Positions 35,194 to 44,469 of a stretch of DNA of 64,000 bases are shown here, piece after piece (the stretch's first letter is position 1; each line of letters opens with the position of its first letter). This DNA comes from Phycisphaerales bacterium. Its GTDB lineage: Bacteria; Planctomycetota; Phycisphaerae; Phycisphaerales; UBA1924. A program made the translations under genes and the position numbers. Location: contig JADLGW010000015.1 of the NCBI GenBank assembly GCA_020849105.1, positions 1-64,000 of the forward strand. The letters run 5' to 3'. Below the pieces are notes generated by a model. That model saw only the letters and a list, made by a program, of their open reading frames with translations, made no database searches and was not told the DNA's origin.

Positions 35194-36972
35194 ATGATCG
35201 ACGAAACGCTCCTCGCAACGCTCGGCACGGCCGACGCGGAGGCTGACGCCCTGCTGACCCAGGCCTTCGGCAAGCGCGCCGCGGACCAGGTGGACATGGA
35301 TTCGCTCTTGGGTGAGCAGATCAAGGACCTTGCCCCCGGGAAACTGATCAAGGGCAAGATCGTGGGCATCTCCGGCGACGACTTCGTCGTGGAGATCGGC
35401 CTCAAGAGCGAGGGGCTGATCCCCAAGGAGGAGTTCGACGACCCGTCCCAGGTGAAGGTCGGCGACACGATGGACGTGCTGCTGGAGTCGCTGGAGGGCG
35501 AGGGCGGGCTGGTCCAGGTGAGCAAGCGCAAGGCCGACCGCATGCTCAACTGGCAGCGCCTGATGGACACCACCAAGGAGGGCGACGTCGTCGAGGGCAC
35601 GGTGATGCGCAAGATCAAGGGCGGGCTGCTGGTGGACATCGGCGTGCCGGTGTTCCTGCCCGCGTCGCAGGTGGACGTGCGCCGCCCGGGCGAGATCGGG
35701 GACTACATCGGCCGGAAGATCCGCGCGACGATCCTGAAGATCGACCAGGAGCGGCGCAACATCGTGATCAGCCGGCGCAAACTGATCGAGGAGGAGCGCG
35801 ACGCCGCGAAGAAGCGACTGCTCGACACGCTCAAGGAGGGCGAGGTCGTCATCGGCACCGTCAAGAACATCGCCGACTTCGGGGCGTTCGTGGACCTGGG
35901 CGGGATCGACGGGCTGCTGCACATCACCGACATGTCCTGGAGCCGCATCAACCACCCGAGCGAGGTGGTGAAGATCGACCAGAAGGTCGAGGTCAAGGTC
36001 CTGAACATCGACCGGGAGAAGGAGAAGATCGCCCTGGGGCTCAAGCAGAAGGAGGCGAGCCCCTGGGAGGAGATCGAGAAGAAGTACCCGGTCGGCTGCC
36101 GCGTCAAGGGCGCCGTGGTCAACCTCATGTCCTACGGGGCGTTCGTGCGCCTGGAGGACGGGATCGAGGGCCTGGTGCACGTCAGCGAGATGTCCTGGAC
36201 GCGGCGCATCAACCACCCGAGCGAGATCGTGCAGCCGGCGCAGGAGGTCGACGTCGTCGTGCTGGAGATCGACAAGAACAAGCAGGAGATCAGCCTCGGG
36301 ATGAAGCAGACCGAGGTAAACCCGTGGGAACTGGTCGCCGAGAAGTACCCGCCGGGCACGATCATCGAGGGTGCGGTGCGGAACCTGGCCAACTACGGCG
36401 CATTCGTGGAGATCGAGCCGGGGATCGACGGCCTGCTGCACATCAGCGACATGTCGTGGACGAAGAAGGTCACCCACCCCAACGAGATGCTCAAGAAGGG
36501 CGACGTGGTCAAGTGCGTGGTGCTGGAGGTCGACCAGGCCAAGCAGCGGGTCAGCCTCGGCGCCAAGCAACTCACCGAGGACCCGTGGATCAACGCCATC
36601 CCGGAGCACTACAAGCCCGGCATGGTCGTCCGCGGCGCCGTCACGAAGATCACCAACTTCGGCGTGTTCGTGGAACTGGAGCCGGACCTCGAGGGGCTGC
36701 TGCACATCTCCGAACTGGCGGACCACAAGGTTGAGAACCCCCAGGATGTCGTCAAGAGCGGGGACGAGGTGGACGTCAAGATCCTCCGCGTGGACACGTC
36801 CGACCGCAAGATCGGCCTCTCTCTGAAGCGTGCCCAGTGGGGCGACGCCACCGGCGGCGGGAGCGGCGGCGGCGGTGGAGGGGGCGGCGGTGGTGGGGGC
36901 GGCAACATCCCGACCCGCGGCGGCATGGACAGCCACGACGCGATGGGCACCGACAAGATCAGGATGTCCTGA
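35194..36972 (+). CDS. rpsA: 30S ribosomal protein S1
   Basis: This 592-residue protein has six S1 RNA-binding domains at about 48-113, 129-196, 214-284, 299-371, 386-458 and 474-545. The last four carry the FGAFVDL/YGAFVEI and GLLHISDMSW pattern. S1 helps mRNAs bind the 30S subunit. The first two domains are diverged, as expected for ribosome-binding ones. The tail is a run of about 16 glycines (555-570), then a short charged end. The longer frame upstream to 34984 is leader sequence. It ends at a good terminator. Confidence 0.97.
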   Translation: MIDETLLATLGTADAEADALLTQAFGKRAADQVDMDSLLGEQIKDLAPGKLIKGKIVGISGDDFVVEIGLKSEGLIPKEEFDDPSQVKVGDTMDVLLESLEGEGGLVQVSKRKADRMLNWQRLMDTTKEGDVVEGTVMRKIKGGLLVDIGVPVFLPASQVDVRRPGEIGDYIGRKIRATILKIDQERRNIVISRRKLIEEERDAAKKRLLDTLKEGEVVIGTVKNIADFGAFVDLGGIDGLLHITDMSWSRINHPSEVVKIDQKVEVKVLNIDREKEKIALGLKQKEASPWEEIEKKYPVGCRVKGAVVNLMSYGAFVRLEDGIEGLVHVSEMSWTRRINHPSEIVQPAQEVDVVVLEIDKNKQEISLGMKQTEVNPWELVAEKYPPGTIIEGAVRNLANYGAFVEIEPGIDGLLHISDMSWTKKVTHPNEMLKKGDVVKCVVLEVDQAKQRVSLGAKQLTEDPWINAIPEHYKPGMVVRGAVTKITNFGVFVELEPDLEGLLHISELADHKVENPQDVVKSGDEVDVKILRVDTSDRKIGLSLKRAQWGDATGGGSGGGGGGGGGGGGGNIPTRGGMDSHDAMGTDKIRMS

Positions 36973-37040
36973 GGATTGTCAGAGCCCCGAGCGCGGGGTT
37001 CCGGCGGCGACCCGTCGCCCGTGCTCCTGCTCCGGAACAC

Positions 37041-37073
37041 AAAAAACCCCGGCTCCACCCGGCCGGGGTTTTT
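37041..37073. terminator. Rho-independent terminator after rpsA
   Basis: A run of A precedes a 9-bp stem AACCCCGGC/GCCGGGGTT with an 8-nt loop, then TTTTT. It can work in both directions and lies about 70 bp after the rpsA stop. Confidence 0.9.
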
Positions 37074-37403
37074 CATTGGCTTGGGGTGCCACCGACCGCC
37101 GGCCTTGCGGCGCGCCGGTGGAACCGCCCGCACCGCTGCGCTCGAAGACTCGCGGGTAGTGGCACCCGTTACACTCAGCAGAGGGCGATGAAACTGAGGA
37201 GCGCCAGCAGCGCGATCTTCTGGTGATTGGCCGACAGCGCGAGAACGTACTTCATGAACCTGCCCCGCTTTCTTCAGTTGTGGCCGCCGTGCGGTCTGTC
37301 GCACACTCAACAACACCCGTGCCGAGCGGCGGGTCGCCGCGGGACGCCCTTCCCGCGGGGCCGCCAAAGGGGGGTGACGGCCCATAACACACTACCAAGT
37401 ACG
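37074..37403. other. Intergenic region with inverted repeat
   Basis: Between the rpsA terminator and the next secreted protein lies a 9-bp inverted repeat, GGGTGCCAC (37084-37092) and GTGGCACCC (37159-37167), bracketing GC-rich sequence. A short leftward open frame sits at 37175-37255. Otherwise I see nothing recognisable. Confidence 0.5.
37175..37255 (-). CDS. Possible 26-residue hydrophobic peptide
   Basis: On the minus strand, ATG follows GGGGCAGG at a short distance and encodes MKYVLALSANHQKI followed by ALLALLSFIALC, then TGA. It would be a single membrane helix with a charged head. It could be a small membrane protein or chance. It runs against the flanking genes and towards the rpsA terminator, which would end its message. 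Confidence 0.3.
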   Translation of the reverse strand: MKYVLALSANHQKIALLALLSFIALC

Positions 37404-39311
37404 GTGCGGCGGTGCGGCGTGTTGCGGACTCGCCACGGTTGGTGTTTCCTCCTTGCAACAGTGATCCTGGGGTGCCACGGGTTGACCGCACGGGGCCAAC
37501 AGGTGCCGGGGGACGGGCCGGACGCCGCCAAGCCTCCGGTTGATGGCACCCAGTCACCCCGGCCCGCCGGTGCCCCCCCAACGCCGGCGGAGGCTATGGC
37601 CGCGTTCGAACTGGTGGAACGCTGGGCCCGGGACTGGAGGATTGGGGAGCGCGACGGCCTGGACACCCCCGGCCACCCCGGCGGCGTATCCGTGGTGCTC
37701 CGCCTGGACGGAAAGATCGTTGGACGCGGGACCGACGTGTCCGGATCCGCCGACACGCTGCGGATCGCGGCCGGGTCGGCACTGGCGGAGGCCGCGGCCA
37801 GGGTACCTGTCGAGCACGACGCGCTGATGGAGCAGAGCCGCAGGTCCATCGCCGAGCGGATCACAATCAGCCTGGAACTGGCGGGACCGATGATCCCGTT
37901 CAGCCCGGCCGAGTACGCCGACGCCGCCAAGGACATTGCCCCGGGGATCGACGGGGTGGCGTGCCGGTTCGGCGGCGGCGTGGCGGCGATGTTCCCGATG
38001 CAGATGCTGATATCAGGTATGGACGGGGCCCGCGGGCTCTCGGCCGCTGTGGCGAAGGCGGCGGGGGAGCCGGCCAAGGGGCTCGTGAAGCCGGCTGACC
38101 TGGCCAGGGACGACCACGCGGTGTTCTACCGGTTCAAGACTGTCCACCTGGCGCAACTGGCCCCTCGCGGGACGCCGACCTTCCTGGACCGTGGCGGGCG
38201 AGTGATCGCACCCGGGGAGGTCACGACGGCGGAACTGCGCCGGTGGGCGGACGGGCTGGCGGGCAACCTGGCTCGCCGCATGTACCCCGGGCCGGAGAAG
38301 TACGGGATTCAAGGAACGTACGACCCTTTGACCGGTGAGTATCAGGCTCCGTTTGCCTCACCCGAGGAACAGGTCGCGGCGTGGCTGGCCCTGAGTTCCT
38401 ATGCGGACATCGCCAAAGATCAGGCCCTGGCCGCGGCCGCCGGAGACGCCATGGCGGGGGTCCAGGCGGCTCTGCTGACCGCGGAGCCCGGCGAAGCCCC
38501 ACCGTGGCACGACGCGGCGGTTGCGCCGGCCGCGTGGGCGTTCGAGCAGATGCGCGTGAAGACCGGGTCGCCCGCAGCGCTGAGCGACGAGATGTCCTTG
38601 AAGGCCCGGACGGCAACCGCGGACGTCGTGAGCGACGACGGGCAGTTCGCGGCCGCCATCCCGCCGGGTGAGCGGCCATTTGCCCTCTACATGCTCGTGC
38701 TCGCCTCGGAAGCGATGCCGCCGGACGGCGCGGATGCCCGCGCTCTGGAGAAGGACCTGTCGGCCGGGCTGGACCGGCTGTACCGCGATACACCCCCCGG
38801 CGGCCTGGTTGGGCAGATGCCCTGGATGGGGTACGCGGAAGTGGTGCGTTCGCGTGAGGGGCCGATCGCGGCCGCTGTCGCGTTGCGCGACATGCGTGAC
38901 CTGGTGTGGAAGAACCAGTTGCAGGCGGACGCCCTGCCGTACTCCGAGCGTGACCTGGCGGGCGGGATCGTGTTTACGGCATCCAGGTCCCCCAACCCCA
39001 GTTGGCAGGCGGCCCGGCCATTGGCGTTCATCGCGATGATGCTGGGCGACCCCCGCCTGACGGAGCCGCGGGAAATGATGCCGGAACTGACGCGGCTCAC
39101 GGTGTCGCTGCGGTTCCTGCGGCAACTGACGGCCGGCCCGGCCGAGTGCCACATGTACGCCGACCCGGGGCGGGCGATGTGGGGGGTCCGGGCGAGCCTG
39201 TGGGACCAGTCCATGCCGGTCGATGCGACGGCGGTGACGCTCATGGCCGTGTGCGACACGCTGCGGAGTCTGGATGCTCTGCGGCACCGAGAGACGGTGC
39301 CGGTGAAGTAG
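37404..39311 (+). CDS. Exported protein of unknown function (possible lipoprotein)
   Basis: The frame is open from 37227, but a signal peptide appears only with a start at GTG 37404: MRRCGVLRTRHGW then FLLATVILGC, where ILGC could be a lipobox. That gives 635 residues. The mature part has alternating helical segments (LALSSYADIAKDQALAAAAGDA) that suggest an alpha/alpha barrel, but no family or catalytic motif is recognised. Its last 71 bp overlap the convergent fkbM-type gene. Function unknown. Confidence 0.7.
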   Translation: MRRCGVLRTRHGWCFLLATVILGCHGLTARGQQVPGDGPDAAKPPVDGTQSPRPAGAPPTPAEAMAAFELVERWARDWRIGERDGLDTPGHPGGVSVVLRLDGKIVGRGTDVSGSADTLRIAAGSALAEAAARVPVEHDALMEQSRRSIAERITISLELAGPMIPFSPAEYADAAKDIAPGIDGVACRFGGGVAAMFPMQMLISGMDGARGLSAAVAKAAGEPAKGLVKPADLARDDHAVFYRFKTVHLAQLAPRGTPTFLDRGGRVIAPGEVTTAELRRWADGLAGNLARRMYPGPEKYGIQGTYDPLTGEYQAPFASPEEQVAAWLALSSYADIAKDQALAAAAGDAMAGVQAALLTAEPGEAPPWHDAAVAPAAWAFEQMRVKTGSPAALSDEMSLKARTATADVVSDDGQFAAAIPPGERPFALYMLVLASEAMPPDGADARALEKDLSAGLDRLYRDTPPGGLVGQMPWMGYAEVVRSREGPIAAAVALRDMRDLVWKNQLQADALPYSERDLAGGIVFTASRSPNPSWQAARPLAFIAMMLGDPRLTEPREMMPELTRLTVSLRFLRQLTAGPAECHMYADPGRAMWGVRASLWDQSMPVDATAVTLMAVCDTLRSLDALRHRETVPVK

Positions 39312-40056
39312 CCGTCGGCGACCGACGCGGGTCGCGCCCGAAATACCGCTTGAACCGCGCCGCGCTGACCCAGATCGTGTCAAAGAAGTCCATCATCAGA
39401 TCGTCGCGCCACTGCACCGAGTACAGCCCGAAAAGGGTGTACCCGGCGTCGTCCATGAAGCGCGACAGGCTGCCCAGGGTCGCGGCGCCGGAGCAGATCG
39501 GCTCCGTCCGCGCCTCGGCCATGATGACGTCGACGGCGCCTCGTTCCAGAAGCCCTCGGGCACCCTCCAAGACTGCGAGTTCGAAACCCTCCACGTCGAT
39601 CTTCAGGCAGTCCACATGCTCGATGGACCGGTCGCGGCAGAAGGTATCCAGGCGGACCGATTGCACACCCACCGCGGCGGCTTCGCCGTCGGCGAACGGG
39701 AACGCCGAGTTGCTCATCTGGTCGTTCCGCTGACTGACGAAGAGCCTGGCCTCGCCGTCGTGCGCACCTGCCGCCGCCTGCACCAGTTCGGCCCACGGCT
39801 CCCGCCCCAGGTTCCGGCGGAGGTGTTGGAACGACGCGGGTGCGGGCTCGAAGGCGTAGACCCGAGCCTCCGGGAACACACGGTGGTACGCCCGGCTCAA
39901 CCTTCCGTGGTGCGCACCGATATCCACAATGACGCGGACGGGGCTGTCCGCCATGAGGCGCCGATGCACTTCGGCCCAGTCCTGGGCGTCACGGCGGAGT
40001 CGCGACTGGAGGTCAACTCGATGACGCCGGAGGAACGTGAGCGCCGTTCGGACCAT
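39241..40056 (-). CDS. FkbM-family SAM-dependent methyltransferase
   Basis: This 271-residue protein starts at ATG 40056. VIVDIGAHHGRLSRAYHRVFP is the SAM-binding motif I region, AFEPAPASFQHLRRN motif II, and DCLKIDVEGFELAVLEGA the FkbM signature. FkbM enzymes O-methylate sugars or natural products, often on surface glycans. No glycosyltransferases are adjacent, so the acceptor is unknown. A long open extension upstream to 42003 is antisense to other genes and is rejected. Its C-terminus overlaps the convergent gene by 71 bp. Confidence 0.88.
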   Translation of the reverse strand: MVRTALTFLRRHRVDLQSRLRRDAQDWAEVHRRLMADSPVRVIVDIGAHHGRLSRAYHRVFPEARVYAFEPAPASFQHLRRNLGREPWAELVQAAAGAHDGEARLFVSQRNDQMSNSAFPFADGEAAAVGVQSVRLDTFCRDRSIEHVDCLKIDVEGFELAVLEGARGLLERGAVDVIMAEARTEPICSGAATLGSLSRFMDDAGYTLFGLYSVQWRDDLMMDFFDTIWVSAARFKRYFGRDPRRSPTATSPAPSLGAAEHPDSAACRTRP

Positions 40057-40290
40057 TTTCCCCTCCGCGTGCGGCCCTACGATAGCCGTCCCGCGTCCGG
40101 GTCGAATCCGCCCAAGGAAGTTCGGCGTATAGATGGGCCCGGCCTTGACGCGGGGGGTGGTCGCGGCGACACTGACGGGCCGTGCGGGGCTCCCAGGCCC
40201 GTCGGGCGTCCTGTGCGTCACGGAAGACTTTGAGCAACCTCCGGGCCCGCGACCTCGGAAAGGGGCGGGAACCCGGTCTTTCGGATTGGA

Positions 40291-41682
40291 GTGCGTATGG
40301 CGGCTCGGACCAGTGCTGGCGTCGGTGTGGGCGTGACCATCACCCTTCTCGGGGTGATCAGCCTCACGCTCTTCGTGCTGACGATTGTCTTCCTCTCCAA
40401 GTCGCAGTCGCTGCAGGGGGAACTGAGGCAGTTGCGGACGGAGACGGACTCCTACATCACCACCCCGGAGCGGAACCAGGACGACGTGCGGCGCCTGCGG
40501 GACGCCGCGGGGCGGGCCAACCAGTCGCTGGTGGCGTACCTGACCTCGTCCATGAAGAACACCATGAGCCGGGTCACCGGCGCGGCCAGCGACGGGATGG
40601 AGCAGTTCAACTCCAAACTCGACGCGGCCCTGGGCGGCAGCGGCGGGAACCTGCTCGGCGCCCTGCGGGACCGGGATTCGCAGATCGGCACACTCCAGTC
40701 GCAGCTGACCCAGGCGGACGCGGACCGGACCACCGCGCTGGCGAACCTGGCCGCGGAGACGGAGCGGACCAAGCAACTCAATGCAAGCCACCAGGCGACG
40801 ATCGCGGCGATGAACTCCGACATCGACAAGTACAAGGCGGAGATCAAGGCGTACCGCCAGGGCACGAACCAGGCGAAACTGGAGATGAGCAAGCACGAGG
40901 GCGAACTCGCCCGGAAGTTCGAGGACGAACGGGCAGCGCTGAACGAGAACATCACCAAACTGCAGCGCGAGAGCCTGATCAAGGACGAGACGATCGCCAA
41001 ACTCCGCGGCACGGGGCGCACGCAGAGCCTGAGCGCCAAGGACGAGTTCGCCCTCGTCGACGGGCGCGTGGTCGGGGTCGAGGCCGGCAGCAACCAGGTC
41101 TATATCGGCCTGGGCGAGAAGGACCATGTGGTCCTGGGCCTGCGGTTCGCCGTCTACAACGGCGGCACCTCCATCCAGCCGGACGCGAGCGGCAACTATC
41201 CCCGCGGGAAGGCGGAACTGGAGGTCATCCGGGTCGGGACGGATTCCTCCGTCGCCCGGATCACGTCGGAGACGGCGGGCAACCCGATCGTCAAGGGCGA
41301 CGTGATCGCCAACGCCGTGTACGACCCCAACAAGGTCTACAAGTTCATGGTCTACGGCAACTTCGATTCCAACGGCGACGGCAAGAGCACCGCCCAGGAG
41401 GCCGAAGACGTCAAGGCCACGATCAAGGCCTGGGGCGGCCAGATCGCCGACGACCTTGTGGGCGACGTGGATTTCCTGGTGCTCGGCTCGCGCCCGATGA
41501 TGCCGCCCCCGCCGCCCTCCACCGCACCGATCGAGGTCGTTCGGGAGTGGCAGCGGCTGGACCAGATCGCCCGGCGCTACGACGAACTCTTGAAGGAGGC
41601 GCAGGCGACCAGCATGCCGATCCTGAACGAGAACCGCCTGTACACCCTGACGGGCAAGCGGGCGGGGCTCACGGCTCGTTGA
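40291..41682 (+). CDS. Membrane-anchored coiled-coil protein with BRCT-like C-terminal domain
   Basis: This protein of about 463 residues may start at GTG 40291 or ATG 40297. One membrane helix (about 10-35) is followed by a long coiled coil (about 38-240) and a small beta-domain (about 250-340, FALVDGRVVGVEAG ... YIGLGEKDHV). A region at about 349-402 has spacing like a BRCT fold (VYKFMVYGNF ... IKAWGGQIADD ... VDFLVLG). BRCT domains normally bind phosphoproteins or DNA ends inside cells, so its presence on an envelope protein is odd. The divergent gap to fkbM is 234 bp. Confidence 0.75.
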   Translation: MRMAARTSAGVGVGVTITLLGVISLTLFVLTIVFLSKSQSLQGELRQLRTETDSYITTPERNQDDVRRLRDAAGRANQSLVAYLTSSMKNTMSRVTGAASDGMEQFNSKLDAALGGSGGNLLGALRDRDSQIGTLQSQLTQADADRTTALANLAAETERTKQLNASHQATIAAMNSDIDKYKAEIKAYRQGTNQAKLEMSKHEGELARKFEDERAALNENITKLQRESLIKDETIAKLRGTGRTQSLSAKDEFALVDGRVVGVEAGSNQVYIGLGEKDHVVLGLRFAVYNGGTSIQPDASGNYPRGKAELEVIRVGTDSSVARITSETAGNPIVKGDVIANAVYDPNKVYKFMVYGNFDSNGDGKSTAQEAEDVKATIKAWGGQIADDLVGDVDFLVLGSRPMMPPPPPSTAPIEVVREWQRLDQIARRYDELLKEAQATSMPILNENRLYTLTGKRAGLTAR

Positions 41683-41697
41683 GGTGCGATCGGGCGC

Positions 41698-41733
41698 CAC
41701 GGCTCCGCCGGGTTCTTTGGCGGCAGAGCCGTG
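41698..41733. terminator. Strong stem-loop after the coiled-coil gene
   Basis: CACGGCTC and GAGCCGTG form an 8-bp outer stem, with CGCC/GGCG pairing inside. There is no T-run. It lies 15 bp after the stop, so it may end or stabilise the transcript. Confidence 0.5.
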
Positions 41734-41861
41734 CCGAAGACCCCCGTGTGGATCCGCCGCATGGAGCGAGCGCCCGAGGCGTTGCTCACGCTTCAGTTGC
41801 GGTCGATCGCCTTGGCACCAGAACGATTCGGCCAGGCGGGCCTGCGTAGTGTGGGGACGCC

Positions 41862-42140
41862 ATGAACTCCCACAAGCATCCGCACTGCTGCTCGCACGGG
41901 GGTGGGGGGGCGGCGCGCGCGGGCCACGCCTCCTCGCCGGGTGAGATGGACGGTCCGGGACAGGGTGCCGCGGCCGGGCCCGTGGGAGCCGCGGTCTACA
42001 CATGCCCCATGCACCCGCAGGTCCGGCAGTCCGGGCCGGGGACGTGCCCGATCTGCGGCATGTCGCTCGAACCGCTCATGCCCACGCTCGAAGAAGGCCA
42101 CGACCCCGAACTCGTCAGTTTCACGCGCCGGTTCTGGTGA
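41862..42140 (+). CDS. Heavy-metal-binding domain, separated N-terminal part of a copper ATPase
   Basis: This 92-residue product has a His/Cys-rich head ([11 protein letters not shown]). The heavy-metal-binding domain [22 protein letters not shown] follows at about 47-67. In CopA-type ATPases this domain is fused to the transporter through a segment like FTRRFW. Here the frame stops with TGA right after FTRRFW, and the ATPase continues in the -1 frame. So this is either the N-terminus of a frameshifted copA, or a free metal-binding protein translated with the ATPase. Confidence 0.8.
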   Translation: MNSHKHPHCCSHGGGGAARAGHASSPGEMDGPGQGAAAGPVGAAVYTCPMHPQVRQSGPGTCPICGMSLEPLMPTLEEGHDPELVSFTRRFW

Positions 42141-44086
42141 CGCTGCCGCTGACGGTCATCGTCACCACCCTCGCGATGGCCGGCCACTACTTCCCCGCCC
42201 TCTCGCCCACGGCCCGCTCGTGGATCGAACTGGTCCTCACCATCCCGATCGTGTTCTGGGCCGGGTGGCCGTTCTTTGTGCGCTGGGCCGATTCGATTCG
42301 TCGCCTCAGCCCAAACATGTGGACGCTCATCGGCACCGGCGTCGGCGCGGCGTTCCTCTACAGCCTGGCCGCCACGCTCGTGCCCGGATGGTTTCCCGCG
42401 GGCTTCGAGGCGCACGGGCGCATCGGGGTCTACTACGAGGCCGCGGCGGTGATCGTGTCGCTGACGCTGCTCGGTCAGATCCTCGAACTGCGGGCGCGGT
42501 CGCAGACCTCGGCGGCGATCAAGTCGCTGCTCGGCCTCGCGCCCAAGACCGCCCGCCGCATCCGCGAGGACGGGAGTGAAGAGGATGTGCCGCTCACGCA
42601 CATCCACGTCGGCGACATCCTTCGAGTCCGCCCGGGCGAGAAGGTGCCCGTGGACGGCGTGGTCACAGAGGGAGGGGGGCGGTCCAGCGTGGACGAGTCC
42701 ATGCTGACCGGGGAGCCGGTGCCCGTCGAGAAGGAGCCGGGGAGCCGGCTCATCGGGGCCACCATCAACGGGGCCGGGAGCCTGGTCATGCGCGCCGAGA
42801 AGGTCGGGGCGCAGACCGTGCTCGCGCAGATCGTGCAGATGGTGGCGCAGGCGCAGCGCTCCCGCGCGCCCATGCAGCGGATGGCCGATGTCGTGTCGTA
42901 CTGGTTCGTGCTGGTCGTGCTGGCGATCGCGGTGGTCACGGTGATCGTGTGGGCCTTCTTCGGACCCGAGCCGCGCTGGACCTACGCGCTGCTCAACGCG
43001 GTGGCGGTGCTGATCATCGCCTGCCCCTGCGCGCTGGGGCTGGCGACGCCGATGTCGATCATGGTGGCCACGGGCCGTGGCGCGACCTCCGGCATCCTGT
43101 TCCGCGACGCCGAGGCCATCGAGGCACTGCGGACCATCGACACGCTGATCGTGGACAAGACGGGAACGCTCACCGTCGGCAAACCCGTGTTCCACAGCGT
43201 CGCGGCTTCGCCGGGGTACACCGAAGATGAGGTGCTGCGACTGACCGCCAGCCTCGACCAGGGAAGCGAGCACCCGCTGGCCGAGGCGTTCGTCGCCGAG
43301 GCCCGCACGCGCGGCCTGCGGCTCAGCACGCCCGAGGGGTTCGAGTCGGGCACGGGGATCGGCGTCCGCGGCCGCGTGGACGGGAAGCCCGTCGCGCTGG
43401 GGAACACCGCGCTCATGCAGGAACTGGGCGTCGATGTCGCCGCGCTCGGGGCCGCCGCCGAGGAGAGAAGGGCGCAGGGCGCGTCGGTGGTCTATGTGGC
43501 CGTCGATGGACGCGCGACGGGGCTGGTGGCCGCGGCGGACCCGGTGAAGGACTCAACGCCCGAGGCGCTCAGGCAGCTCCACGACGCGGGGATGAGGATC
43601 GTCATGGCCACCGGCGACGGGCTGACCACCGCGCAGGCGGTCGCAAAGGAGCTCGGGATCGACGAGGTCCACGGCGAAGTCCGCCCGCAGGACAAGGTGG
43701 AGCTCGTCGCGTCGCTCCAGGCCCAGGGCAAGAAGGTCGCGATGGCGGGCGACGGCATCAACGACGCCCCCGCGCTGGCCCGCGCGGACGTGGGCATAGC
43801 GATGGGCACCGGCACGGATGTGGCGATGAACAGCGGGCACGTCACGCTCGTCAAGGGCGACCTCCGCGGCATCGCCCGGGCGCGCCAGCTCTCGCAGGCG
43901 ACCGTCGCCAACATGAAGCAGAACCTGGTCTTCGCCCTGATCTACAACGCGCTGGGGGTCCCCATCGCCGCGGGTATCCTGTACCCCGCCTTCGGCGTGC
44001 TGCTCTCGCCGGTGTTCGCGGCACTGGCGATGAGTCTCAGTTCCGTGTCGGTGGTCTTCAACGCGCTGCGGCTTCGGAAGGCGTGA
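42137..44086 (+). CDS. copA: P1B-type copper-transporting ATPase (body)
   Basis: The start is set at GTG 42137, whose GTGA overlaps the upstream stop; this gives 649 residues. Metal-site CPC is at 296-298, phosphorylation site DKTGT with Asp340, TGEP in the actuator domain, and GDGINDAP at 538-545. The six to eight membrane helices are intact. It would export Cu(I). An in-frame ATG at 42002 lies in the wrong frame of the metal-binding gene. No merR/cueR or copZ is adjacent. The last 29 bp overlap the DUF488 gene on the other strand. Confidence 0.88.
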   Translation: MTLPLTVIVTTLAMAGHYFPALSPTARSWIELVLTIPIVFWAGWPFFVRWADSIRRLSPNMWTLIGTGVGAAFLYSLAATLVPGWFPAGFEAHGRIGVYYEAAAVIVSLTLLGQILELRARSQTSAAIKSLLGLAPKTARRIREDGSEEDVPLTHIHVGDILRVRPGEKVPVDGVVTEGGGRSSVDESMLTGEPVPVEKEPGSRLIGATINGAGSLVMRAEKVGAQTVLAQIVQMVAQAQRSRAPMQRMADVVSYWFVLVVLAIAVVTVIVWAFFGPEPRWTYALLNAVAVLIIACPCALGLATPMSIMVATGRGATSGILFRDAEAIEALRTIDTLIVDKTGTLTVGKPVFHSVAASPGYTEDEVLRLTASLDQGSEHPLAEAFVAEARTRGLRLSTPEGFESGTGIGVRGRVDGKPVALGNTALMQELGVDVAALGAAAEERRAQGASVVYVAVDGRATGLVAAADPVKDSTPEALRQLHDAGMRIVMATGDGLTTAQAVAKELGIDEVHGEVRPQDKVELVASLQAQGKKVAMAGDGINDAPALARADVGIAMGTGTDVAMNSGHVTLVKGDLRGIARARQLSQATVANMKQNLVFALIYNALGVPIAAGILYPAFGVLLSPVFAALAMSLSSVSVVFNALRLRKA

Positions 44087-44453
44087 GCGCGGCGCGGCGG
44101 CGCGGCTTCGGGCGCTCGGCGAGGAAGGCCCTGAGCGCCACGGCGCCGTTGTGCTCCTCATCGTGGGCGGCGTAGACGAACGTGACGGTGCCCGCCCCGA
44201 TATGGCGGCGCAGCGCATCCACCGCCTCGGGGTTGGCGCGGAGTTCCGCCCGGTACCGCCGCTCAAACTGCCGCCATTTCGCCGGGTCGTGCGCGAACCA
44301 CTTGCGGAGCGCGGGGCTGGGTGCAACGTCCTTGGCCCAGAGGTCCAGTGCGGCGCGCGCCCTGGTCACTCCGCGCGGCCAGAGTCGCTCCACCAGGATC
44401 CGAACGCCGTCGGCCTTGGACGGCTTCTCATAGGCGCGTTTGACCTGGATCAT
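44058..44453 (-). CDS. DUF488 family protein
   Basis: This 131-residue protein has the family start VKRAYEKPS, then [42 protein letters not shown] and [21 protein letters not shown]. The function of DUF488 is unproven; members often lie beside stress or redox genes. It is the last gene of a long leftward cluster, 16 bp after the GAPDH gene. Its 3' end overlaps copA. Confidence 0.9.
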   Translation of the reverse strand: MIQVKRAYEKPSKADGVRILVERLWPRGVTRARAALDLWAKDVAPSPALRKWFAHDPAKWRQFERRYRAELRANPEAVDALRRHIGAGTVTFVYAAHDEEHNGAVALRAFLAERPKPRRRAALTPSEAAAR

Positions 44454-44469
44454 GATCGGGTCTCCGTGG

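Noticed and set aside
41698-41733. Member of the rarA palindrome family
   Set aside because: The stem sequence (CACGGCTC) differs from GTCGGCTC and flanking CTACCC is missing; it is better read as a gene-end hairpin.
40057-42003. N-terminal extension of the FkbM protein to 920 residues
   Set aside because: It runs antisense through the coiled-coil gene and lacks any methyltransferase or signal features; the start at 40056 gives a normal FkbM protein.
42120-42145. Programmed -1 frameshift signal or selenocysteine at the copA split
   Set aside because: No X XXY YYZ slippery heptamer is visible before the stop, and a second TGA follows within a few codons in the same frame, so recoding the first TGA would not help. 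Coupling or an indel is simpler.
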